In this document: in pieces, positions 48,219 through 58,127 of the stretch | How positions within the stretch are numbered: position 1 is the stretch's first letter | Layout: the number at the start of each line of letters is the position of its first letter | NCBI GenBank assembly: GCA_026004675.1 | Contig: BPJP01000003.1 | Span: 310,001-374,000, forward strand | DNA from: Gemmatales bacterium | Lineage (GTDB): Bacteria; Planctomycetota; Planctomycetia; Gemmatales; Gemmataceae | Length of the DNA stretch: 64,000 nucleotides | Direction of reading: 5' to 3' | Program-made: the position numbers and the translations under genes | Notes under the pieces: generated by a model | The model's input: only the letters and a program-made list of their open reading frames with translations | The model's database searches: none | Told to the model about the DNA's origin: nothing

Positions 48219-50510
48219 ATGGCGACTTACGAACAGGAACACGATTGCTGGACCATTGGCGAGGATTCTTGGCGGCGTATCCACTCCATATTGAAACGTG
48301 AGGCTGAGAAACCACTAGTGACAGGCATTGCCGCTGGCGGAACAAACGTCATCGTGGTCAAGGATCCCTATTACATTACGACGTCGTCTCCCGCCGTTGA
48401 TGTGCAGCCGCGGGTTCTCAAGCACGGCGATACCTTCGCTGTGTTCGATCGCTACGGCGATATCCGTCCGACGGAATGGGGCGAAGAAGGAATCTTTCAT
48501 GACGGCACCCGCCTCCTGAGCGGTCTTGTACTCAAGCTCGAACAGCGCCGCCCTTTTCTCCTCAGCTCCACCGTCCAGGAAGACAACGTCCTCTTTACCA
48601 TTGACCTCACGAATCCCGACATTCATCTCGACGACCACAACACCATCCCGCGTGGCACTGTGCACCTGTTCCGATCGAAGTTCCTCTTGGACGGCGCGGC
48701 ATACGAGAGCCTGCGAATCTTCAACTACGGCAGCGTTCCTTTGAACTTGACATTGTCCTTCGAATTCCATGCCGATTTCGCCGACATTTTCGAAGTGCGC
48801 GGCATGCATCGTCAGCGTCGGGGTCGCATGCTGGAACCGGTTCGAACGGAACGCGGTGTCGTACTAGGCTACCAAGGGTTGGATGACATCGTCCGGCGAA
48901 CACGTATCGAATTGGACCCTGCTCCAACGCGGGTTACAGATGATGAAATCCAGTTTGAAGCACTAGTCCAGCCGAAGCAGGAACAACGCTTCATCCTGAC
49001 CGTGCGGTACGAAGCCGAACCGTCGACGGCGGTGTCGCCCCCAGCAGACTTTCGGATCGGCCTCCAGGCCGCTCGCGAGGAACGCCAGTCGTTGCGCGAA
49101 AACTGTTGTCAAATTCATACCTCGAACGAGCAGTTCAACGATTGGGTGAACCGCAGCTTGTCGGACTTGTTGATGATGGTAACGCGGACGCCAGCGGGTC
49201 TTTATCCGTATGCGGGCGTGCCGTGGTTCAGCACGGCCTTTGGCCGCGACGGCATCATCACCGCGTTGCAATGCCTGTGGCTCCATCCGGGCATTGCCCG
49301 CGGCGTTCTCGAGTTTTTAGCGCAAAAACAGGCTCGAGACGTGAACGACGAACAAGATGCCGAGCCTGGCAAAATCCTGCACGAAACACGGCGAGGCGAA
49401 ATGGCCGCTCTCCGCGAGATCCCCTTTGGGCTTTACTACGGCAGCGTCGACGCGACCCCGCTTTTTGTCATGCTGGCTGCAGCCTATTTCGATCGCACGG
49501 CCGACCGCGATTTCATCCAACGTCTATGGCCCCATATCGACCTCGCTTTGAACTGGATCGATCACTTTGGCGACCGTGACGGCGACGGGTTCGTCGAATA
49601 CCACCGTCACTCACGCGATGGTTTGGTTCATCAAGGGTGGAAAGATTCACACGATTCGGTCTTTCATTCCGATGGTTCCAGTGCTGAGGGACCGATCGCG
49701 CTGTGTGAAGTGCAGGGCTATGTCTATGCGGCCAAATGCGGCGCTGCCAGGTTGGCGGAAGCACTTGGTGATCGCGTTCGCGCCGCCTCGCTTCACGAGC
49801 AGGCAAACCGACTCCGCGATCGATTTGAGCAAGCGTTTTGGTGCGAAGACCTCGCCACCTACGCCCTGGCTTTGGACGGCCAAAAACACCCTTGCCGCGT
49901 TCGGACCTCCAACGCTGGTCATTGCCTTTTCAGCCGAATCGCTTCTCCGGAGCGCGCCAAACGGGTCGGCGAAACGCTCTTGGATGCCAGCAGCTTTTCC
50001 GGATTCGGCATCCGCACCGTGGCCGAAGGCGAAGCACGCTACAACCCCATGTCGTATCACAACGGCACCATTTGGCCCCATGACAACGCATTGATCGCTG
50101 CGGGCCTCGCTCATTATCGCCTCAAGGAAGAGTGCATCCGGGTTCTCAGTGGCATGTTCGATGCCAGCTTGTTCATGGATTTTCACCGCCTCCCCGAGCT
50201 TTTTTGCGGCTTCCCTCGACGACCGCACGAGGGACCTACGCACTACCCGGTTGCCTGTTCGCCACAGTCCTGGGCGGCTGGCAGTGTCTTCCTGCTGCTC
50301 CAAGCCTGTCTCGGACTCGAAGTGGACGCCGACAACAATCTGCTGTTCTTCCGCTATCCTCTCTTGCCACAGTCGTTGCAAGAAATCCAGCTCTACCATT
50401 TACGAGTCGGCAATGGCCAGGTCGACCTCCGCCTTCGCCGACACGACAACGACGTTGGCGTTGAAATTCTCCGCAGGGAAGGGCCTGTCGAAATCAATAT
50501 CATCAAGTAA
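48219..50510 (+). CDS. Amylo-alpha-1,6-glucosidase / glycogen debranching protein
   Basis: This is a 763-residue protein. I chose ATG 48219 (GGAGGG upstream) over an in-frame start at 48162. The N-terminal domain (about 50-300) with FDRYGDIRPTEWGEEGIFHDGTR matches the GDE N-terminal beta-sandwich; the C-terminal (alpha/alpha)6 barrel contains PWFSTAFGRDGIITALQ, GLVHQGWKDSHDSVFH and YHNGTIWPHDNALIAAG, which supply the acidic catalytic residues. It should hydrolyse alpha-1,6 branches in glycogen-like polymers. Its position after a GT4 gene supports alpha-glucan turnover. Confidence 0.92.
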   Translation: MATYEQEHDCWTIGEDSWRRIHSILKREAEKPLVTGIAAGGTNVIVVKDPYYITTSSPAVDVQPRVLKHGDTFAVFDRYGDIRPTEWGEEGIFHDGTRLLSGLVLKLEQRRPFLLSSTVQEDNVLFTIDLTNPDIHLDDHNTIPRGTVHLFRSKFLLDGAAYESLRIFNYGSVPLNLTLSFEFHADFADIFEVRGMHRQRRGRMLEPVRTERGVVLGYQGLDDIVRRTRIELDPAPTRVTDDEIQFEALVQPKQEQRFILTVRYEAEPSTAVSPPADFRIGLQAAREERQSLRENCCQIHTSNEQFNDWVNRSLSDLLMMVTRTPAGLYPYAGVPWFSTAFGRDGIITALQCLWLHPGIARGVLEFLAQKQARDVNDEQDAEPGKILHETRRGEMAALREIPFGLYYGSVDATPLFVMLAAAYFDRTADRDFIQRLWPHIDLALNWIDHFGDRDGDGFVEYHRHSRDGLVHQGWKDSHDSVFHSDGSSAEGPIALCEVQGYVYAAKCGAARLAEALGDRVRAASLHEQANRLRDRFEQAFWCEDLATYALALDGQKHPCRVRTSNAGHCLFSRIASPERAKRVGETLLDASSFSGFGIRTVAEGEARYNPMSYHNGTIWPHDNALIAAGLAHYRLKEECIRVLSGMFDASLFMDFHRLPELFCGFPRRPHEGPTHYPVACSPQSWAAGSVFLLLQACLGLEVDADNNLLFFRYPLLPQSLQEIQLYHLRVGNGQVDLRLRRHDNDVGVEILRREGPVEINIIK

Positions 50511-50533
50511 ACGTGCCGTCCTGCTTTGTCTGC

Positions 50534-51115
50534 CTATTTGAAAGCCTTCAGCCATGCCATGAGATTCTTTTGATGGTGAGCCATTGTTTTCGCAGGACCA
50601 ATAACACGAATGAGAGTCACATCATCCGGGGTTTCGAAGATGATCGCAAACATGCGGTAGCCAGGCATCGGCCTCGCCTTGAAGTCCGGGTCGAGCGGGC
50701 GGTTTTTCTTGAGATACGTTCCGCTAACATCGAGAACAGTCACCAAAACTTTCCCGCCAGCGACCTTCATCTTTTGCACAGTGGCGATATCCTTGTAAGT
50801 TTTCCCTTCTGGCGGTCGAAACATGCGCGTCCAGCGTGCGATATTGGCCTCGTCGCTTCCCGAGATACCGGGCAAAATCCCCATTTCCGCGTCCTCTTTA
50901 TCGCCTTCTGCTCTGGGGAGAGCGAACTGATACGAACGCAGCAGATTCGACGGTTTTTGCCGAATCCAGTCTTTCGGTGCCTCCGACTTGAAGCCGTCGA
51001 TGTTGACGACCTTGTCTTTCAGGTCCAGTTTTTTCTGTGTTTTTTGGGCACTGACTGTTTCCTGGGCCAAAAACATCAGCGTGCCGGCCAGGATGAAACG
51101 TGCACACGAAGCCAT
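50534..51115 (-). CDS. Secreted hypothetical protein
   Basis: This is a 193-residue protein with a signal peptide ending near residue 23 (VSAQ). The mature part is basic and contains short conserved-looking stretches such as WTRMFRPPEGKTYKD and VTLIRVIGPAKTMAHHQ, with a C-terminal helix ending WLKAFK. The pattern resembles small planctomycete exported proteins annotated only as hypothetical; no enzyme motif is seen. It converges on the debranching gene. Confidence 0.72.
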   Translation of the reverse strand: MASCARFILAGTLMFLAQETVSAQKTQKKLDLKDKVVNIDGFKSEAPKDWIRQKPSNLLRSYQFALPRAEGDKEDAEMGILPGISGSDEANIARWTRMFRPPEGKTYKDIATVQKMKVAGGKVLVTVLDVSGTYLKKNRPLDPDFKARPMPGYRMFAIIFETPDDVTLIRVIGPAKTMAHHQKNLMAWLKAFK

Positions 51116-51441
51116 CGTCTTCGCTCCTCTCGAGTTGATGTGGTTGTGGGGTCGATGCTGTCAGTAGAGAGGCGCCACCGGCGATTTGCAAGCGAAAAGT
51201 CGTCCCCATTGATCACTGATCAAAGCCAGCGATGGCGCAAGCCGCCGATTTGCGGGATCGAGACAACGCAGTTTAGAAAACGACCTCTTTAACCCAAGGC
51301 TCGAATTGCTGGCCTTCTTGGGTGATCGCGGTCCGATCGAGTCGAAGAATCTGCTAGAATTTTACTGGAGACGTGCCTTTTCAAATACGCCTCCTTCGAG
51401 TAATTTAGGCGTCTTGACTCGCGCAGTAAACTAGAAAACAG
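51116..51441. other. Intergenic region with a 15-bp palindrome
   Basis: This stretch separates the divergent hypothetical and sigma-54 activator genes. It contains the perfect palindrome TTGATCA-C-TGATCAA at 51209-51223, a candidate transcription-factor site. No gene, tRNA or riboswitch was seen. No convincing -10/-35 pair was found for the activator gene. Confidence 0.55.
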
Positions 51442-53358
51442 ATGCATCCCACACCATCAGCGTACCTGATACGGCGTGAAAACGACGAATTCCGGGCGGT
51501 GTTTCCGCTTGACGAAAAAGAGCGCTACACGCTCGGGCGTATTGCCACCAATCGGATCGTCGTCAAGGACGAATTGTGCAGCCGGGAACATGCGGAAATC
51601 TATTTCGCCGACGGCCACTGGCACGTGCGGGACAACAACAGTCTGAACGGCACGCAAGTCAACGATGTTCGGCTGACCGAAGAACGGCGACTGTTTCCCG
51701 GCGACGAAATCCGCATTGGCCGAACGTCGCTCTTGTTCGTCAAAGACCTGTCGAGTCTGCCCGAGTTGCAGGAGCAGTTGCCCAAAGGGGACCTGTCGAT
51801 CAAAGAACGTGTTGACAAAACGCGCTTCTTGATCGATCTGGAAACACCGGAAGACGCGACGGCGACGCCCCCGACCATCCGCAAACGATTGGGTCGCAAT
51901 CTCGCCATTCTCTACCGGGCGGCGTTGGAAATGGGATCGGCGCCCACCTTCGAAAAACTGGGGGAACGAGTCCTCAGTTGTCTGCTCGATGCCATCCCCG
52001 CGGACGCCGGAGCTATTCTGCTCGTGCGCGACGGCAAGCCGCCTCAGACGGTCGCTTACAAGCAGCGTGATGAACGTCTCCCGGCTTTGGTGCGCATTTC
52101 GCAGTCGGTCAGCAACGAGGTCTTGTCTTCGAAAGAAGCCATATTGGCTGAGGACGTTTCCAGTGACGAGCATCTTCGGAACCGGGACAGCCTGACGGAA
52201 CTTCGCGCCGCCAGTTTGATCTGCGCGCCAGTGATTTTTGAAGACCGGATCGAAGGACTGATCCACCTATATTCCACCGATCGCCGGAGACATTTCGATC
52301 GAGAGGATCTGGAATTCGCGCTGGCCGTGGCTCGGCAGCTGGGCGTTGCGATCCACCAGATCAAAAAGCGGGATTCGTTGACTGCGGAAAACCGCCAGCT
52401 CCGAAGCCAGCTCAAGGTGGAAAGCGAACTCATCGGCAACAGCCCGGCAATGAAGAATATCGAAGAGCAGATTCGCCGAGTGGCGGGTACGTCGGCAACG
52501 GTGCTGATCCGCGGAGAAAGCGGCACCGGGAAAGAGCTTGTGGCAAGAGCCATTCATTACACCAGCCCGCGCCGCGACGGACCCTTTGTCTGCCTGAATT
52601 GTGCCGCCTTGCCCGAAACCCTCTTGGAAAGCGAACTTTTCGGTCACGAAAAAGGAGCTTTTACTGGCGCCACCGAGCGAAAAATCGGCAAATTCGAAGC
52701 TGCCAACAACGGGACGATCTTCCTTGACGAAATCGGCGAAATGAATCCTGCCACTCAGGCCAAACTCCTTCGCATTCTAGAGGGGCATCCCTACGAACGT
52801 GTCGGTGGCCAGATGCCGATTCATGTCGATGTTCGAGTCGTGGCGGCTACCAACCAGCCGCTGGAACAGGCTATCCAGGAAGGTCATTTCCGCCGTGATC
52901 TGTTCTTTCGCCTGCAAGTCGTCGAGATTCGCATCCCTCCTTTGCGCGAACGGATCGAGGACATTCCGCTTCTGGCCGACCACTTCCTGAAACGCTACGT
53001 CCAAGAAACCGGTCGTAAATTCCAGAAGTTGACACCTGCTGCTTTGCAGAAATTAAAAACATACCATTGGCCCGGCAACGTTCGCGAGTTGCGCAATGTG
53101 ATCGAACGTGCCGTCGCATTGGGAACTGGCCCTGATATCGACGCAAAAGATATTCTGTTATCCTCGCTGGACCTCGATGCCAAGGATGCCGGCACCGGCG
53201 GCTACGAGCCGATCGATCTGGCAGAAGTGGAAAAACGTCACATCATGAAAACCTTGGAATATACCAATTGGAACAAAAGCCAGGCCGCTGCGATCTTGAA
53301 AATCGAACGATCCACCCTCGATCGGAAAATCAAAGCGTACAACCTCCAAAAAGGATAG
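51442..53358 (+). CDS. FHA-GAF sigma-54-dependent transcriptional activator
   Basis: This is a 638-residue protein with four parts. An FHA domain (about 25-105) shows [18 protein letters not shown] and [14 protein letters not shown] sensor (about 150-310) follows. An AAA+ sigma-54 interaction domain (about 335-565) has Walker A GESGTGKE, the sigma-54 contact loop GAFTGA and Walker [12 protein letters not shown] Fis-type helix-turn-helix closes (about 595-638, [17 protein letters not shown]). FHA binding of phosphothreonine suggests control by a Ser/Thr kinase, and this genome has one 5 kb away. It is a candidate activator of the sigma-54 promoter at 46989. Confidence 0.95.
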   Translation: MHPTPSAYLIRRENDEFRAVFPLDEKERYTLGRIATNRIVVKDELCSREHAEIYFADGHWHVRDNNSLNGTQVNDVRLTEERRLFPGDEIRIGRTSLLFVKDLSSLPELQEQLPKGDLSIKERVDKTRFLIDLETPEDATATPPTIRKRLGRNLAILYRAALEMGSAPTFEKLGERVLSCLLDAIPADAGAILLVRDGKPPQTVAYKQRDERLPALVRISQSVSNEVLSSKEAILAEDVSSDEHLRNRDSLTELRAASLICAPVIFEDRIEGLIHLYSTDRRRHFDREDLEFALAVARQLGVAIHQIKKRDSLTAENRQLRSQLKVESELIGNSPAMKNIEEQIRRVAGTSATVLIRGESGTGKELVARAIHYTSPRRDGPFVCLNCAALPETLLESELFGHEKGAFTGATERKIGKFEAANNGTIFLDEIGEMNPATQAKLLRILEGHPYERVGGQMPIHVDVRVVAATNQPLEQAIQEGHFRRDLFFRLQVVEIRIPPLRERIEDIPLLADHFLKRYVQETGRKFQKLTPAALQKLKTYHWPGNVRELRNVIERAVALGTGPDIDAKDILLSSLDLDAKDAGTGGYEPIDLAEVEKRHIMKTLEYTNWNKSQAAAILKIERSTLDRKIKAYNLQKG

Positions 53359-53419
53359 GCTCGACGTTCTCCGCCGACGTCGGTTCGTTCGAATCGCGCG
53401 CCGAAGTGCGTTGGTGTGC

Positions 53420-54181
53420 TCAGTCCATCAAGTCGCCAAGCAAGAAAATGACGAATACGGCGACAATTCCCAGGAAACCGGCCACATCGGCAAACCGCGT
53501 CCGCCATTCGACGAGCGAACGGAACTGCCCATCGAAGCCACGGCTGCGCATTGCCTGACTGATTCGTTCCGCTTTCTCCTGGCTGCGGACCAGCAACGTA
53601 CCCGTCACATGGGCAATCGTGCGATAGCTATGGCGACTGGCACGGTTGCGAAAGCCGCGCAGCCTCAACGCGATACGCATCCGATCCAGCTCGTTGATGA
53701 GAAGAAATAGGTAACGGTAGGTCAAAAGAACGATTTGAATGACGACGCCCGGCACGCCCAAGCGGTGTGCGGCGTGCAAACTTTCCGGCAGCGGGCCACT
53801 TGCGACCAGGACCATCATCAGCGTGAGCACTGCCAGGGCTTTGAACAAGATCAGCAGCGCCAGACCTATGCCTGTTGCCGATATGCTGATCCCCCCCCAT
53901 TGCACGAGGGGATGCGGCTCGTTAACCAAAAAGGGCAAAAGCAGAACGAAGAGAGCCAAAAAGGGGGCAACGGCGGCAAGGCGGACTGCCCACCAGCGCA
54001 CCGGCAATCGGGCCACAAACGCAAGCCCTAGCGAGGCAAGAAATGCCAGCACCGCTAAGGGAAGCGATTGCAAAATCGCCGTGCAACCGCCGGCGATTAA
54101 AAGCGCTGCAAGTTTCCAGCGGGCATCCCAACGTCGAAAGGGCGAATCAGGGTGCGGCAGTTCTTCGAAAAACAGTGTCAC
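53420..54181 (-). CDS. Energy-coupling factor transporter transmembrane protein EcfT (CbiQ-like)
   Basis: This is a 253-residue membrane protein with five to six helices, a Leu/Ala-rich start and the T-component coupling motifs (ALRLRGFRNRA and an AMRSRGFDG segment), which contact the ATPases. EcfT works with EcfA ATPases and a substrate-specific S component in vitamin, cobalt or nickel uptake. Neither ATPase nor S component is adjacent; it is last in a minus-strand cluster with an amidase and TrmJ. Confidence 0.87.
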   Translation of the reverse strand: MTLFFEELPHPDSPFRRWDARWKLAALLIAGGCTAILQSLPLAVLAFLASLGLAFVARLPVRWWAVRLAAVAPFLALFVLLLPFLVNEPHPLVQWGGISISATGIGLALLILFKALAVLTLMMVLVASGPLPESLHAAHRLGVPGVVIQIVLLTYRYLFLLINELDRMRIALRLRGFRNRASRHSYRTIAHVTGTLLVRSQEKAERISQAMRSRGFDGQFRSLVEWRTRFADVAGFLGIVAVFVIFLLGDLMD

Positions 54182-54224
54182 GGTGCTATTCTGTTTTGTT
54201 TAGTCCCAAATCATTCACGTTTCG

Positions 54225-55649
54225 CTACGGTGCCACGGCGATGGGTGGCTGGCGCTTCCATACTTGCGTCGCTTCTTGAAAGGCGTAAGCCAATTGCAAC
54301 ACGCCGAAATCATCCTGAGATCGTCCGACAATTTGCACTCCCACTGGAAGGCCGTCGGCGGTAAAGCCGCATGGCACGGAAATCGCTGGCAATCCGATCG
54401 CCGAGATATAGTAACATGATTTCATCCAGTCGATGTACGTCGCCATTTTTTGCCCGTTGATTTCTTCGATGTAACGTTGCTTGACGTCGAAAGGCGCCAC
54501 TTGGCTGACCGGCAGGATCATGAATTCGTAAGTCTCCATGAACTCGCGGACTCGGTGGTACAACTTTGTCCGCCTGGCTTCAATAGTGGCCAGATAAGGG
54601 CCGGTCAGCTTCTTGCCTTCTTCGGCATTCCAAATGATGGTCTCTTTGAGCAGGTGGCGGTGCGTTTCCAGCAGATCGCGGAAACGATGTTCGAATTTCC
54701 ACGCCCGCCACGCCTTGAACGTTTCGTCGGCGTCGCGGAAATCGGGTTGGGTCTCGTCGACGATACAGCCGAGGTCCGCGAAAACTCCTCGCCGGGACTC
54801 GAGAACTGCCGTTACCTCCGGAGCGACGGGTAATTCGCCAAAGTCCCGGCTCCAGGCGATACGCACCCCTTTAAAATCACGTTCCAGACTCCGAGCGAAG
54901 ATTTCTCCAGGCTCGGAAAGCGAAAGAGGAGATCGGCGGTCAGGTCCGGCGATGACTGATAACATCAAGGCCGCGTCTTCGACGGTGCGGGCCATCGGTC
55001 CTTCGACTGAAATTGTGAACCATGCCAGTTCAGCAGGCCAAACCGGCACTCGACCCGGCGACGTGCGAAAACCCACGACATTGCAGAAATTGGCCGGATT
55101 GCGCAACGACCCTCCAGTGTCGCTGCCGTCCGCCAGAGGAATCATGCCGCAAGCGAGCGCAACAGCGGCGCCGCCACTGCTTCCTCCGCAAGTCTTTGAC
55201 AGATCGTATGGGTTGAGCGTCTCGCCGAAGACCTCGTTATAGGTCTGGGAACCAGCGCCAAATTCAGGCGTATTCGTCTTGCCAATCGTGATGGCTCCGG
55301 CGGCTTGCAGTCGCTCGACGATCAAATCGTTGTGCTTGGGCACATAGTCGCGGTAAATCGGCGAACCAAACGTTGTTCGGATGCCTTTTGTGCAGACCAA
55401 ATCCTTATGGGCAATGGGCAGGCCGTGTAACGGGCCGAGCGGCTCCCCTCTTGTCTGGCGTTCGTCCGCCTCTCTTGCCCATTCCCTGGCCCGTTCCGGC
55501 AGCAAAGTAACGATCGCATTTACCGTGGGATTCACGCGTTCGATCTGGGCGAGATGCGCCTCCATAACTTCACGCGCCGACACTTCACCCTGCCGAATCA
55601 ATCGGCTCAGCTCGGTGGCTGTTCGAAAACATAATTCATTGCCTGGCAT
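54225..55649 (-). CDS. Amidase signature family protein
   Basis: This is a 474-residue protein. Start ATG 55649 follows AAGGA. The amidase signature is intact: catalytic Lys in LPIAHKDL, cis-Ser/Ser in GGSSGGAA, and nucleophilic Ser in DGSDTGGSLR. The family hydrolyses amides; GatA of the tRNA-Gln amidotransferase is similar, but no GatB or GatC is nearby and sequence features point to a general aryl or alkyl amidase. It lies 43 bases upstream of EcfT and 73 bases downstream of trmJ. Confidence 0.9.
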   Translation of the reverse strand: MPGNELCFRTATELSRLIRQGEVSAREVMEAHLAQIERVNPTVNAIVTLLPERAREWAREADERQTRGEPLGPLHGLPIAHKDLVCTKGIRTTFGSPIYRDYVPKHNDLIVERLQAAGAITIGKTNTPEFGAGSQTYNEVFGETLNPYDLSKTCGGSSGGAAVALACGMIPLADGSDTGGSLRNPANFCNVVGFRTSPGRVPVWPAELAWFTISVEGPMARTVEDAALMLSVIAGPDRRSPLSLSEPGEIFARSLERDFKGVRIAWSRDFGELPVAPEVTAVLESRRGVFADLGCIVDETQPDFRDADETFKAWRAWKFEHRFRDLLETHRHLLKETIIWNAEEGKKLTGPYLATIEARRTKLYHRVREFMETYEFMILPVSQVAPFDVKQRYIEEINGQKMATYIDWMKSCYYISAIGLPAISVPCGFTADGLPVGVQIVGRSQDDFGVLQLAYAFQEATQVWKRQPPIAVAP

Positions 55650-55721
55650 GATGGTCCTTCTTGTTCGTGTTCGCACAAGATGTTTCCATTATCTCTGGGA
55701 GGATTCCGAAGATACAGGCAA

Positions 55722-56501
55722 TTATTCGCTGGACTGGTCGTCGCTTCGATCGGACCGATGGCGAATGGCGTGTGATGCCCATTCGATTTGTCGGGCGAGT
55801 CCCAAGAGTATGTCAACTTCCTTGGCTGTCGGCAGCGCTCGGGCAAGGAGATGCCGCAATGCGTGCATGAGGGCCGGACCGCCAGGTGGATAGAGAAAAT
55901 GGATTTTTTCCAGCGACCCCTGCAAGCGAGCAAACATGTTTTCAAGGTGGGCGAAATTCGCAGGAGGGGAAGAAAGTTGGGGACCACATTCCTTTGCAAT
56001 ACTTTTTTCCAGAAACGCCATTCGCAGTTCGTAAAGGCAGATGGCAACCGATTGGGCTAAATTGAGAGCAGCACAATCAGCTACTGTTGGGATATGAATC
56101 GTGTAATGACAACGGGTGATTTCCGTGTCGCTCAGGCCATTTCGCTCGGGGCCGAAAACCAATGCAGCGGGAGCCGACGGGAGCACGTCGATCATTTTGG
56201 GACAGATGGATTTGGGCGTGCCAACCGACTGGCGGCGAAAAGGACCTCCCACCCGAGCCGATGATCCAACGACAAGGCCGCAGTCGGCTACCGCGTCGGC
56301 CAGGGTTGCAACGCATTGGCAGTTTTTTAGAACATCGACTCCGTGCGTGGCCATTTGCCGAGCATGTTCGCTTTCGGGGTCCGCCTCCGGAGCGACGAGC
56401 CGAAGGTCCGAGAAACCCATGTTCCGCATGACCCGTGCCACGGCTCCCAGGTTTCCGGCGATCTTTGGCCGTACCAACACCACTCGCAGGTTGTTTAACA
56501 T
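55722..56501 (-). CDS. TrmJ/TrmH-like tRNA or rRNA 2'-O-methyltransferase (SPOUT)
   Basis: This is a 259-residue protein. I chose ATG 56501 (MLNNLRVVLVRPKIAGNLG) because it matches the family start; an in-frame start further upstream gives an unlikely leader. The SPOUT fold motifs are GNLGAVARVMRNMG, VFGPERNGLSD and the knot motif LNLAQSVAI. It would use S-adenosylmethionine to methylate a ribose, as in position 32 of tRNAs (TrmJ). The C-terminal extension is longer than TrmH and closer to TrmJ. Target not determined. Confidence 0.87.
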   Translation of the reverse strand: MLNNLRVVLVRPKIAGNLGAVARVMRNMGFSDLRLVAPEADPESEHARQMATHGVDVLKNCQCVATLADAVADCGLVVGSSARVGGPFRRQSVGTPKSICPKMIDVLPSAPAALVFGPERNGLSDTEITRCHYTIHIPTVADCAALNLAQSVAICLYELRMAFLEKSIAKECGPQLSSPPANFAHLENMFARLQGSLEKIHFLYPPGGPALMHALRHLLARALPTAKEVDILLGLARQIEWASHAIRHRSDRSDDQSSE

Positions 56502-56523
56502 CCGGCTACTTTCGCAAAAGTTT

Positions 56524-56553
56524 TTGCGACAAATCCTGACAGTTTGGTAAGAT
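56524..56553 (+). promoter_or_regulatory. Candidate promoter for the DUF6159-like gene
   Basis: TTGCGA at 56524-56529 and TAAGAT at 56548-56553 are separated by 18 bases, about 50 bases upstream of the gene. Confidence 0.35.
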
Positions 56554-56603
56554 ACAACGGTGCCAAGTCTGTGACCTCGGCGGTCCATTTCCTGGAGCAG
56601 GCT

Positions 56604-57455
56604 ATGTTTGATCGCATGGTACGAAGTTTCGAATTAGCCAAAAGCAGCTGGCAGGTTTTAAAAGCCGACAAAGAGTTGGTGTTGTTCCCCATTCTCAGTG
56701 GCGTCGGCTGCATCCTGATCCTGATCACCTTCGCTTTGCCGTTTCTCGCCCAACCAGACCTGTTATCTTTTTTGAGCGAAGACGAGAACCAGTCGGTTCC
56801 CTTCTGGGCGTATGTCGTCGTCTTCCTCTACTATTTCTGCAACTATTTTATCGTCGTCTTTTTCAACGCAGCACTGGTTAGTTGCGCCATTATACGTTTC
56901 AATGGCGGTAACCCGACATTGGCCGACGGCATCCGTACTTCGTTTGACCGCATTCCGCAAATTGCAGCCTGGGCTGCAGTATCGGCAACCATTGGACTTT
57001 TGCTCAAAGCGGTGGAAAACTCCAACGAGAAAGCCGGCCGATTTATCAGCAGTTTGTTGGGCACGGCCTGGACCGTCATGACGTATTTCGTCGTGCCGGT
57101 ACTGGTTGTGGAAAAAATTGGACCGATCGAGGCCGTCAAACGTTCCATGTCCATTCTCAAAAAAACATGGGGCGAGGCTCTGATCGGTCATTGGGGATTA
57201 GGGTTCTTCTCGTTTCTGTTGATGCTGCCCGGCATCGTCCTGTTGGTAGCCGGTTGCTTCTTGCTGCAAGTGTCTGTGGCTTTGGGAATCACCGTCGTGG
57301 TCCTCGCCGTGCTCGCGCTTTTGGTCGCTGGAGCGGCGGGAGCAGCACTCAACGGCATTTATATCAGCGACATGTACCAATACGCTTCGACCGGACAAGT
57401 TCCTCAGGGATTTGCTGAGGCAACCATTCGAGGAGCGTTCGTGCCGCAGTCTTGA
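56604..57455 (+). CDS. DUF6159-like integral membrane protein
   Basis: This is a 283-residue protein. I chose ATG 56604, behind GGAG, because it matches the family start (MFDRMVRSFELAKSSWQVLK). About six transmembrane helices follow, with paired helices around residues 25-55 and 60-90, and a Gly/Ala-rich helix near the end (ALLVAGAAGAALNGIYISDMY). The pattern matches proteins annotated as DUF6159. No catalytic residues are seen; a transport or scaffolding role is possible. Confidence 0.75.
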   Translation: MFDRMVRSFELAKSSWQVLKADKELVLFPILSGVGCILILITFALPFLAQPDLLSFLSEDENQSVPFWAYVVVFLYYFCNYFIVVFFNAALVSCAIIRFNGGNPTLADGIRTSFDRIPQIAAWAAVSATIGLLLKAVENSNEKAGRFISSLLGTAWTVMTYFVVPVLVVEKIGPIEAVKRSMSILKKTWGEALIGHWGLGFFSFLLMLPGIVLLVAGCFLLQVSVALGITVVVLAVLALLVAGAAGAALNGIYISDMYQYASTGQVPQGFAEATIRGAFVPQS

Positions 57456-57586
57456 ACCTGGAAATGTGTGCCAGAGGTCGATAGCTTCGACGAACGAAAA
57501 AAGGCACGGTTTTCGCCCGCTCGCCTGTTCGCTCGAATCTTGGTGGCCGACGTGCGCTTATGATAATACTTTATCTTTGCGTAACG

Positions 57587-57607
57587 CTTTGTAATTTGTA
57601 CACAAAG
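57587..57607. promoter_or_regulatory. Dyad upstream of the Rrf2 gene
   Basis: CTTTGT and ACAAAG form a perfect 6-base dyad around 9 bases, about 110 bases upstream of the Rrf2 start. Rrf2 proteins bind such dyads and often autoregulate. The assignment is weak. Confidence 0.3.
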
Positions 57608-57717
57608 GCGAAAATCGTCAGAGGTTGGAGGAAGCCAGAGGAATACGCGAATCCTTGCTACAATGGAAACGTCCGACGACAGTGCCAATCGCCCTGTTAT
57701 CGATAAGGGAAACAGCA

Positions 57718-58119
57718 ATGAAGTTGTCGACCACTGCATTTTACGCGGTCTGCGCCGTAACCTATCTGGGCCGTCGAGCCGGTAAAGAATGCGTCACCAG
57801 CCACCAGGCTGCGAAGGACCTGATGATACCCAAGGGGTTTTTGCTCCGAATTCTGGTGACCCTGTCCCGCGCCGGCATTCTTTGGACGTTGAAAGGACCG
57901 CACGGAGGCTACAAGCTGGCCCGTCCTCCAAAGGATATCACGTTGCTCGAAATCATCGAAGCCGTCGACGGACCATTGCAAAGTACCGAATTCCACTCTG
58001 GCGGTCTAGGCTCACCGGCGGTCAACAAAAAGCTGGAAGCTATTTCCAAAGATCTCACGGAGTCCGCCCGCCGCCAGCTTGCCCGGATCACCGTCGCTGA
58101 CCTGCTCAAGAAAAAATAA
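57718..58119 (+). CDS. Rrf2 family transcriptional regulator lacking the Fe-S cysteines
   Basis: This is a 133-residue protein. ATG 57718 gives the typical opening MKLSTTAFYAVCAVTYL, while an upstream in-frame start would add a charged leader. Residues 1-80 form the winged helix with LVTLSRAGILWTLKGPHGGYKLARP. IscR/NsrR-type members have three clustered cysteines in the C-terminal half; here only Cys12 and Cys25 occur, both early, so a Fe-S cluster of that type is unlikely. It probably senses another signal or acts as an apo-regulator. It converges on the kinase gene. Confidence 0.9.
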   Translation: MKLSTTAFYAVCAVTYLGRRAGKECVTSHQAAKDLMIPKGFLLRILVTLSRAGILWTLKGPHGGYKLARPPKDITLLEIIEAVDGPLQSTEFHSGGLGSPAVNKKLEAISKDLTESARRQLARITVADLLKKK

Positions 58120-58127
58120 GGATGACT

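Noticed and set aside
54369..54385. A second GG-N10-GC sigma-54-like site
   Set aside because: It is on the plus strand inside the minus-strand amidase coding region, with no gene oriented to use it and a poor match outside the fixed bases.
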